From NCBI GenBank assembly GCA_000787465.1, contig JSYX01000315.1, forward strand, positions 1 to 38,701: DNA of 38,701 nt, written 5' to 3'. The notes under the pieces were generated by a model. The model was not told the origin of the DNA and did no database searches. It was given only the letters and a program-made list of their open reading frames with translations. The translations under genes and the position numbers were made by a program. Below, in pieces: positions 30,669 through 38,701 of the stretch; the first letter of the stretch is position 1, and every line of letters begins with the position of its first letter. Origin of the DNA: Thermomucor indicae-seudaticae. Taxonomy: Eukaryota > Mucoromycota > Mucoromycetes > Mucorales > Lichtheimiaceae.

Positions 30669-31949
30669 TTACACGTTTCTTTGTTGCAAACCATCTCGAT
30701 AAAGATTGAGAGAGCTTCCGGTCGGTGTACCAGCGACGATACCCTGATAATCAACACGGTAAATCTTGGGTGGCAGACCTTTTCCGAACTTGCGATTGAC
30801 GTGGTTTGAACAGAGAAGCGCCGAAACCAGCACAAAGATATGTACAGGAATCATCGAAAAAGCAACGATCCAGGTAATGGTGAGCGCCTGCATAGTGAAT
30901 TGTTCGTATTTATATCTGCATCCAGGCAACAGCGTACGAGGAAAGCACTTGTTTGACCGTTCGTGAAAATCGGAGAATGTTTTGTAACCACAGCAATGAA
31001 GCTACAACCATAGGATAAGTTACGGATAATCAAGCTAGCTCCTGCGATCAAGACAGCTTACGTTAGCCTGGATGCGCGCTCTACCGTCTGACGTAAGTCC
31101 GTAGTGCCACTGGTAAGACAACTTGGCCTGCAAGATATATTCCCTATCAGAATTACGTTGAGGGAAACAGGGGGAAGCTTTTGCTTTACCTCAATGTTCC
31201 ATTTGTTCTTTCTGTATGCGGCGTAACCAATAGCAGCTATCATGCCGAAGCAGACCCACAGCAACAAATTGTAAAACGTCAAGACTGCTCGATTGTTCAG
31301 CATAATACCAACGTAACCCAAAAGGGAAGAAAACAAGCAGATGACACCAGTTGCTGTGACCACTGAAAACCAGCGGGGCTTTAGAACGTGTGCCTAGACG
31401 ATCTATCTCCAACCAACTTACGGTTCAAGATCATGCGTTCGCCAACGATAACCACATCGGCACGAAGATAGACTGTGAAACCGCGTTTGGTTAGCGCCAC
31501 AGTAGATATGAGGCTTTGCCTCTGGGCTTACACTTAAAGAACGTCAACAGAGCTAAAAGCAGGATACCAAGACCATAGCAAAAGAGCTGAAAACGTCCCA
31601 ATACGGTTAATTAAAGAATGGCGTTTACCCTTCCAAGCTGCCCTGACTGACTTACAAGCGTATTCGTAAGGAACAGCCACCATTTATGCACAGTCCACCG
31701 TTGCTTCTTTTTCATCGAAGGATCAGGTTGATATCGTTTGACGACGTGTACGCTTCCGGACTCGACTGAACTGCGTCCTGACATGCCGCCAAAGGACTGA
31801 CGAGATTCGGAACGCATCCAGGGCAAGACGGGTTCCGGTAGATCCTCCACGGAATCCCACGGCGAATTAGTTTCGGACGATAGACGTTGATGTCCCGTAT
31901 CGTGTCCAGGTAATGGCAGGTGGTGTCCCAAGTCGTTCCGACCTGACAT
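30669..31949 (-). CDS. Fungal tetraspanin (Tsp-type, four TM, CCG motif)
   Basis: Six minus-strand exons (31656-31949, 31532-31586, 31422-31472, 31190-31362, 31062-31127, 30669-31001) encode 323 aa. A 90-residue hydrophilic cytosolic N-terminus precedes four membrane helices: KWWLFLTNTLLFCYGLGILL (TM1), TATGVICLFSSLLGYVGIML (TM2), TFYNLLLWVCFGMIAAIGYA (TM3) and ALTITWIVAFSMIPVHIFVL (TM4). The large loop holds the tetraspanin hallmark HCCGYKTF plus three further cysteines (NKCFP, LPGCRY). The short loop between TM2 and TM3 has LNNRAVLTFYN. Tetraspanins organise membrane protein clusters at the plasma membrane; in fungi the Pls1/Tsp2/Tsp3 groups affect morphogenesis and host entry. Which group this belongs to is not decided here. 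The cytosolic tail ends PPKIYRVDYQ...NV. Confidence 0.87.
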
Positions 31950-32195
31950 GACGTTTGGTTCTCTATTGTGGAAGGCGAAGAAGAGAGAGAAAAGCCGATC
32001 CTTTTTCTTTTTTTGGCCCTACTTGAAAAAAGGTTTTGGCGTAAGAGAGCTATTTTTAGACAACCAGTACCAGGTGAATGATGGCGCTGTTTCTCAGCGA
32101 TCTTTGCGCGTGAAACCAGAGTGCATTTGATTTTTATCTGTATATAACTTGATACGGTTCTCCGACATCATTACTACAAAGCTACTTCAACCAGG

Positions 32196-32320
32196 ATGAC
32201 CAAGAAAAAGGCAGGCTCCATATCGCGTCAGGAGCCAGGATCATGGGCCTGTTTACCATTTTGCCTTCAACTGCTAGGATTAATTGATCAATGGATCATA
32301 ACTGTTTTCTTCCAACTGTA
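32196..32320 (+). promoter_or_regulatory. Upstream ORF (41 codons, hydrophobic C-half) before the Rrt8-like gene
   Basis: An ATG at 32196 opens 40 codons plus stop: a basic start (MTKKKAGSISRQEPGSW), then a hydrophobic half ending WIITVFFQL. It precedes the Rrt8-like ATG at 32408 by about 90 nt after its stop. Splicing it to the main gene fails on reading-frame phase at every acceptor I tried. If transcribed as leader it would be an upstream ORF and could lower translation of the main frame. A separate micropeptide is also possible. Confidence 0.35.
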
Positions 32321-32407
32321 AGCAGCTTTGTACCTTCGCCACGAATTTCCCCAATCAAGAAATTTCTTTGGCCGCAGTTTCCTGGTTCTTTCACACACAT
32401 ACACAAT

Positions 32408-33442
32408 ATGGCACCACCGTACACTTATCCAATATCTGGCATATTTTACTTTCTCGGACACCCACAGGTAGTAATAAAACCTTAACGACAGCGAAATTGC
32501 ATTCATTGATCTGTGGTGCATTTGATAGTTGTGGGTCAAAGTCATGTGCCCATTTTTCTTGACCTTGGTCTTTGGTCTTTTGTCACTTGTCTTGTCTTTT
32601 GTCTTTTTACTACCCTTACAAGCGCATGCGTTGATTGCTGCCCATTGTCCTGCTTGGCTGGCATGGATCGTCTCGGTCATTTTTGTCCTTTTGGAATCCG
32701 CGCTGCTCGATGTGGTCTTTTTTGCGCTTGTGCTTCCCATTTATCAAGATGCCCTGTTCGACGCTACATTGAAAGCACGTGGGATGGCACGCATGTTTGA
32801 TACCCGTATTGAAGTCAATGGGCTTGTATTGTGCTGTCGTGGCGTGTCGTCTGGTATTGTCCTGGTCTGGTTCTTGGTCCTTGCCCAGATCTTTGTCTGG
32901 ATCATTACTGCCCCGCTTCACCTTATTCCAGTGGTGGGTACTGTGATTGCCTGTTATATCAATGGATGGCCTGCTTGGTAAGTTTGCTGAATCATTGGCA
33001 CCTATACAGTATTCTGATATCGATAAGTTGGGGTCATCATATCCATTACGATCTTGAGTTCCGAGGCTTCAGCGTCTCCGAATCCCGTCGATATGCGTGG
33101 AAAAATCGGTCGTCCTATTGCAGTTTTGGTGCGGTCGCTGTTGCATTGGAACTCGTGCCGCTATTCAACCTCTTGTTCATGTGGACCAATGTGGTCGGTG
33201 CAGCATTGTGGGTTGCGGACAAGTATGAAAAGAATGAAGCGGAAATTGCCAAACAACAACAGCAACAACGACACTTGATACCGGCAACAACGTCCGGAAA
33301 TACATCGGTTGCATCCATTTACCCTTCTGTACGAAGTCCAAGTTCCTTTGTGCCGTCGATTGAAAGTGAACAAAGTCGACTGATCCACGTTAGTGGTGCT
33401 AATAGCAGTACCAAAGATGGGTATGGATCAACGACGGCTTAA
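32408..33442 (+). CDS. Rrt8/Lds-type (EI24-domain) membrane protein
   Basis: Three exons (32408-32467, 32529-32977, 33028-33442) encode 307 aa. The start MAPPYTYPISGIFYFLGHPQ then LW is the family N-terminus (YPIxGIxYFLxHPxLW). Helices follow: FFLTLVFGLLSLVLSFVFLL, AWIVSVIFVLLESALLDVVF, SSGIVLVWFLVLAQIFVWII, and HLIPVVGTVIACYINGWPAC. The diagnostic second half reads HYDLEFRGFSVSESRRYAW, YCSFGAVAVALELVPLFN, FMWTNVVGAALWVAD. These are hallmarks of fungal Rrt8/Lds1/Lds2-like proteins, which in yeast associate with lipid droplets and the outer spore wall. The last 65 residues are hydrophilic, Gln/Ser-rich and disordered. The molecular activity is unknown. Confidence 0.85.
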
Positions 33443-33730
33443 TGCTTCCCGCCGATCCCCCTATTGTATGAGTAGTCATTTTGTTCTTTTGACACAGGTC
33501 GAAGACGAGGGAGAACGTTCGTGGGAACTGATAAACCTTTTTGGAAGTCTTGTAGCCACCAAAGGCTCTTATATTATTAAGAATACCCTGTTCTTTATTG
33601 CGCTTGAATAACATATAATCCGTGAATAAATGTTCACCGTGTCTATGTGAAAGCTTCCCCTACGACAAAGGCTGCGAAGAGGAAACGAGAACGCTCTTTG
33701 TTTGCTGGCGGACTTTCTCCTTCTTTCGAC

Positions 33731-36700
33731 ATGTCGGTTCCTGCCAACATTCAGCAACTCATTGTGGAATTATTGCAACGTACATCCAGATCGGAGGTAC
33801 ATTACTGTATATAAACGCGTTATCCGTCGCGGTTATTAAAGGCTCACAAGCATGCTAGGTCGTGGACAATGAGACTGTATTACAAGTTTGGCAAAAGCTG
33901 ACGCGCTTAAAGTTTACAAGCACGGACGAATTTAGCATCGATGCACGTTGGGATCGGTAAAAGCCGAGAACCGTGATCGTTCCTTGTGGCAATTGGCATT
34001 GATTCTCCCTTGGGCCAAATAGGCTATGTGAAAAGTTTAGCATAAAAGGCCATGATCGATTAGCAAGACAGTTGGGCAGAGCAAAAGAAAGACTTTTGAA
34101 TCCAGCATCAGGCATAAGCGAAGGAACAGCCAGGGTAAAAATCAATTAAATATCGCCCGTGTAACGAAATTAACTTGCTCTTAGGAACAACGTATTCTAA
34201 AATATGACATGATGGCGTTCTTATTAGCTATGTCTTGTCGGCCGTTGTCGCAAATGGATACTGTCTTGCAGTTGCAAGAACATGTTCCTTATCCTGAGGA
34301 AGGAGACGCATTTTGGAAAAATGTGATGCAAGAAGAGCCTCTGGAAGGCGATCACTGGGCTCATATCGTAGAAGACGATGACGATGAGGCCGAGAGCGCA
34401 TCAGACGCTGAAGTGGATCAGGAAGCACTTCGTAGACACCATGTACGATGAAAAAAGGCAGTACGAGTGAAAAGAAGAACCTTTTGCTTATACCTCACCC
34501 TGGTAGAGACGAAGGTCTCGTTATCTTTGGGGAAAACAGCTTCTTTGGGATGATGTATATGCCGAAGAGTTGCTGGATGACGACGTCATGGAGGAACTAG
34601 AGTTGCTTAAACGCTATTGGGAAGAGCCCACTGGTAAGATACATACATATTTCATATCGGGCATCGGGAAGGAAGACCGGTAGACATAACGCGAGTGCAA
34701 TATAGCTGAAAGCCGATATATCAATGAAGAAGACATGATGCGGGAGGTCCTATTCCTCTTTACGGGTGCGTGTGGCGCCCTATTTTACAAGGATCCCGAC
34801 GCAGTGTATTCTCCCTTTCGGGTAAGCCCACAGAAAGTCTCTCGTTTTCGGAAGCGCATGAACGACTGAGTTAACTGAGTAGGCCAATCTTCGAACGCGG
34901 TCTCTTCGTCATGCAAGCCAGCCAGCACTGAGCGACTTGTTGGAGGGGTTCTGCAAAGACAGCAACATAGTACACAATCTGCGTCAATGGACTAGCCGGT
35001 AAAAATCTAATAACTACTGAAGATCTATACAGTGTGCGTTGATAAAAACGTTCAGAACTTTACAGGAATCGCCTTTGAAGAATGGTCAAACTTGTCAAGC
35101 GTTCGCTCAAGCAACTGCAAATCTTCTTGTCGACTTTGAGCGATCTATTGGTAGCATAATGGTAGACCTCTTGAAAGACGGTAGGAAAGTTCGCACTGCT
35201 TGCAGAGCCCGGGACACACTAGACTAAACACATACTAGAAGAACAAGGATCTTGTATTGCAAGCTTACTACGATTAAGGCACACGGTGGATCAACCTCTG
35301 AAATGCCTCAAAGCCATACACGGTATTCTACAGGATCTTGAATTCATTGGTAATGTGTAAAAGGATACAAATTTTGGGAGTGTACTGAAACCAAGACTGT
35401 TCCAGGAACATCTGCCAACAATGAATCAAGGCCACGAACTCTTACTGCACAGTTATTAACGAAGTTGTGCGACGCGATATCCATGGCACAGACGACCGGC
35501 AAGACTGATCTGTTTAAAGCCCTCTTGCGCGTGTATGAGCATACTATACAACCTTATGGGCGTCTTGTTGATGACTGGGTGTTTCTGGGGACCCTTGAGG
35601 GTGATATTGCCCAAGAATTCTGCATCTCACGGTAAGCTATATACTGAATACATATGCATAGGTACAAATTTCGTCTCATTTATTCTTTGAATGGTAAGCA
35701 ACCCACATATTGGCGAGAAAGATTCCTTGTTCTGGGAACAAGGATTCACAGTTCACACCATTCAAGGATCCGATTGCCCGCTATTTAGCGAAAGTTTCAT
35801 CAAGCCATTGTTTTTCACCGGAAAAGCCAACGCGATGTTGTACCAATTCGATATGGAGCCCAATGTAAGGCTGTAGAAGGTCAAAAAGGAAGAATATGTA
35901 TAGCCTGACGCGTATACATTGGCAGACGATGGTTTCTGAAGCAAGTTTTAGAGAATATCAGCGCGTCTACCTATTTGCTCCTCATCATCTACAGAGCAAT
36001 AATAATCATCGACGACGTCATAGTGTACCTGACCGTCGTCGCAAGCGAGCCAAGAATATTTATCAACAAACCATCTTTCCTCTACATTATCAGCGACAAC
36101 AAGAGCAAGTTCATGAAATGAACTCTGCTAGTAGTGAAATGCCCATCGAACAACAACACCACCACCACGACGGCTGGCGCTCTACACAGTTTTTTACGCA
36201 CGCTTTATCCGAGTCGCTTGCGGCGTTCATTGATCAACCTTACAAGGAGCTGACACGTAAGCTCTATCATGTTTTGCAGAACGTCTGCTCCTTTTTCAGC
36301 TGTTTACGCGTCATGACATCTGTTTACCTCATGTTGGAGAATGATTTGGCGCATGTCTTTTGCGAGTTACTCTTTCCCGAGGTTTGTACATAAATACTTG
36401 TTGGCGAGCATTGATCTCATAATCACATATAGATCGAGCAAGGAATATACCCGAGGATAAGTCATGAAGTGGAAAAGATATTGGAAAAGGCGAATCAGGC
36501 AACAACTATAACGACTGATTTGGACCGCGTCAGCGTAACACTGGTACCTGCAGACTCTGTCCTTGATAGCATTCAGTTTGAATATTCGGTAATTACATAC
36601 AGCCTTTCTTCCTCCCCGGAGACTAATAGGTTCGGTGTAAAGATTCCATGGCCCATCAATAACTTTATCCAGTCATCAAGTCTTGTTGTATACCAAAAGG

Positions 36701-37390
36701 TGAACTCGCTGCTTTTGCGACTCAAGTGGGCCAAATACGTTCTTGAGCGCAAAATGCTTTTTGAGCGTGCCAAGAATCCACGACTGTACTTAATGCGTGT
36801 GCGTCTCTTATGGTTTGTGAATTCCATATGGGGATACATAATGACAACTGTACGTAAGAAAAAGTCACTTGTCACGAAAGTTGCGATCCTTAAATTGAGT
36901 AACTCTTTTTCTCAGGTGTTGCATTCTGAGACACTCAAGTTTCGAGCTGAATTAACGGAAACGACAGATGCCGATAGCATTGTGGCATTACATCAAGCGT
37001 ATATATCAAGGATACGGGATCGTTGTCTCCTTAATGAAAAGGTTTGTATGTGTAAAGGAAGTCGCTTCGAGTTGCGACAGTCTGATCTTCTTTCTGAATC
37101 GGCTTCGGTTTGTAAAGACGAATTCGATACGCAAAGCTGTGTATCGTATTCTAGCCATGGTGGATGAATTCTACGCAAAAGACGAAGATGGTATTAGTTC
37201 CCTTGAAAAGGAGTTTGAGCGCACGAACCAATTCATTGCGACATCATTGAAAATTGTGGCAGAAAAAGGGGGGTTGCCATGGCGTAAGTCTTGATTCTTT
37301 CTTCTACACTTTGCTTCTCTTGTAGCTCATGATGTTTTTATAGTGGAAGTCTTGGCTGGATCTCTGTCAGCGCAGGCTTCGTATAAATGA
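33731..37390 (+). CDS. Gamma-tubulin complex component, GCP5-like
   Basis: Sixteen exons: 33731-33796, 33859-33956, 34041-34134, 34185-34442, 34507-34633, 34706-34821, 34883-34998, 35023-35180, 35239-35349, 35406-35631, 35699-35864, 35926-36381, 36433-36849, 36916-37041, 37118-37283 and 37344-37390. They encode 915 aa. GCP proteins build the gamma-tubulin ring complex that nucleates microtubules at spindle poles. The N-terminal half (FTSTDEFSIDARWDRIKGHD, then an acidic stretch, LLEGFC and CALIKTFRTLQ) fits the GCP N-domain. The C-domain shows IPWPINNFIQSSSLVVYQKV, LLLRLKWAKYVLE, RVRLLWFVNSIWGYI, and ISRIRDRCLLNEKTNSIRKA, like the RCLLxEKxxxxKxxI signature of GCP5, ending EFERTNQFIATSLKIVAEKG. 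GCP5 is favoured over GCP4/6 by size and that signature. Long low-complexity insertion at about residues 525-570 (exon 12). No GC-AG introns here. Confidence 0.88.
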
Positions 37391-37573
37391 TGTGACACAA
37401 GTATAAACTTCCCGGTAACAATTGGTCTGTACGCACTGGCCACCCCGATATCGTGCTGCCGTAAGAACAACCGAAGAATGTTGCACAATAATAAAGGCTT
37501 CATAATTATTTCCCTCTTTTGACTTCTTTTGCCTCTTTCTCTCTCTCACACACCTCTTTTTCGCACAAAGTAA

Positions 37574-38308
37574 ATGACGATCGATAAGACGACAGACAGA
37601 GAATCAAAGAGTAGCACATCGACAAAAGGGAGCAGTAGTCGATCGAGTTCGGTTCGTATCGTCAGCTACCCGTTACCGAAATTTGATCACATCAAGAGCA
37701 AAGTAGGCAGTCTGGATAACGTTCATCATAAACCAGGAGGAGGTACCTATCCAGGAGAAAAACCGAAGTCTCAAATCCATTCTCTGAACTCGGTTGTTAG
37801 GCTCCCGAAAGGTCACATCACCGCAACAAACACCAAATCGTGCTGATTCACCAAAGAAGCCTGACTATAGGTAGGATATTCTTAAAAAAGACATCCACGC
37901 GCGTGACCCTTCCTTATCATCAGGCAAAGTCATGTAAAGGCCAAAGTGGGATCACTGGATAATATCAAACACAAACCAGGTGGTGGACAAGTCAAGATAT
38001 TTCATCAAAAGCTGGATGTCAAGGCTGAGGCCAAGGTCGGATCACGGGATAATATCAAGCATAAACCTGGAGGAGGACAAGTGAAAGTGTTCAATGAAAA
38101 GGTGGACGTCAAGGCGGAAGCCAAAGTGGGATCCCGCGAGATTATCAAGCATCGGCCTGGGGGAGGACAAGTCAAGGTGTTTAATGAAAAGGTAAACGGC
38201 AAGGCTGAAGCCAAGACTGGATCGCGAGAAACCAGCAAGCATCGGCCTACTAAAGGAGGACGCGAGCAACAACCTCATGAAAAAGTAAAAAATCGAAGAT
38301 CAAGTTGA
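37574..38308 (+). CDS. Tau/MAP2/MAP4-type microtubule-binding repeat protein
   Basis: Two exons (37574-37767, 37924-38308) encode 192 aa consisting mainly of tubulin-binding repeats like those of animal tau, MAP2 and MAP4. A Ser/Thr-rich N-terminus (1-26) leads into VRIVSYPLPKFDHIKSK, the counterpart of the VQIVYKP...SK inter-repeat of tau. Repeats start at residues 44 (KVGSLDNVHHKPGGG), 73 (VGSLDNIKHKPGGG), 103 (VGSRDNIKHKPGGG), 133 (VGSREIIKHRPGGG) and a degenerate fifth at 163 lacking PGGG. Spacing is 29-30 residues; linkers are basic (QVKVFNEKVDVKAEAK). The splice AA|gtctca is inferred because it alone keeps the repeat period; the alternative TC|gtgctg (37833) would lengthen the first linker. 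Unspliced, exon 1 would stop at 37846. A basic, disordered microtubule-stabilising protein is expected. It lies 183 bp behind GCP5 on the same strand. Confidence 0.85.
37948..38250 (+). repeat. 90-bp tandem coding repeats (tau-type units)
   Basis: About 3.5 tandem units of 90 bp share aaagtgggatcacgggataa-like starts, atcaagcataaacctggagg and gaggacaagtgaaagtgtt. Units 2 and 3 differ by only a few bases, so the array has probably expanded or been homogenised recently, while the last unit has decayed at its PGGG. Confidence 0.8.
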
Positions 38309-38701
38309 ATCTATTAAGGAAAGGTAACGTAAGCGTGCTGTCTCTCATGTGTGCGTGTCTATATCTTTCTCAACAATGGTATACGTATGTACAGCATATC
38401 GTCCGTCCATTTAAAGAAGTACTTTAATGATTTTTAATCAATTAATACAAGCGTTCACCCTCGCTTCGCTCGGGGAAAGCTTCCTCCATCAACTCACCCG
38501 CACACACGCCAGCGTACGCCTGCCTCCACAGTTTTCGCGCTCAGATTACCACAGGCAATATCTCTTCTCGTTAAAGTCATGTACATTTACTCCCTGCGAA
38601 GAGATGACGGACATTGGTTATCCAGCTCTCCAGAAGCCTGTTTCACCTGCGATGAGTCCATTGCTTACTGCAAAGCCACTATAGTATGAAAAGGCTGTAA
38701 A
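38309..38701. other. Downstream interval with possible terminal exon of a minus-strand gene
   Basis: On the minus strand, an acceptor-like tactatag ends at 38679 and is followed by an open stretch reading GGC TTT GCA GTA AGC ... (GFAVSNGLIAGETGFWRAG) to a TAA at 38618-38620. This could be the last exon of a gene beginning beyond the window. The plus-strand 85-codon frame at 38427-38684 has no motif. Evidence is thin. Confidence 0.3.

Noticed and set aside
33100..33320. Cysteine-rich minus-strand frames opposite the Rrt8-like gene
   Set aside because: The CCCCC runs are the antisense of CAACAGCAACAA glutamine codons in the real gene.
38005..38278. Two minus-strand frames opposite the tau-repeat array
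   Set aside because: They are shadows of the 90-bp repeats; their apparent internal repeats follow directly from the plus-strand coding repeats.

Overview
The window is eukaryotic nuclear DNA, almost certainly from a fungus. Genes are compact and cut by many short introns (mostly 50-80 nt, GT-AG with a clear GC-AG minority). The gene set combines fungal families (Mgr2/ROMO1, Rei1, fungal-type tetraspanin, Rrt8-like, Tvp15/COPI-associated, DHA2 transporter) with features more typical of early-diverging Mucoromycota-like fungi (Fanzor-type transposon protein, RBM18, GCP5, tubulin-binding tau-type repeats). The Mucoromycota assignment is inference from gene content. No rRNA, tRNA or CRISPR was recognised.

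Layout. 1-2000: a decayed mobile-element region with an XPG/FEN1-like nuclease fragment followed by a frameshifted Fanzor (TnpB-like) C-terminus. 3029-8193: a peroxisomal (PTS1) 4-coumarate-CoA-ligase-like acyl-CoA synthetase and a DHA2 major-facilitator transporter, head to tail. 8200-12300: gene-poor, with a decayed tandem duplication, one small secreted-protein gene and a long inverted repeat (foldback element). 12323-21121: a dense block of a trihelix-like/coiled-coil protein, MGR2, RBM18, CDC45, an alpha-1,3-fucosyltransferase-like GT10 protein and REI1. 21122-26462: a glycine-rich secreted-protein gene interrupted by TGA, a HAX1-like gene sharing a divergent promoter with a FAM210/DUF1279 mitochondrial gene, and a class-V aminotransferase. 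26463-28801: gene-poor, holding a 118-bp hAT-type MITE with a perfect 8-bp target duplication. 28802-37390: PEX11, a Tvp15-like protein, a tetraspanin, an Rrt8/EI24-like membrane protein and a 16-exon gamma-tubulin complex component (GCP5-like). 37574-38308: a short protein made of tau/MAP2/MAP4-type microtubule-binding repeats.

For seventeen multi-exon genes I solved exon borders by hand, using splice signals, reading-frame phase and family motifs; the total coding length is divisible by three in every model. The most unusual content is the tau-repeat gene directly downstream of a gamma-tubulin-complex gene, the XPG-plus-Fanzor relic, and the high share of GC-AG introns (6 of about 79).
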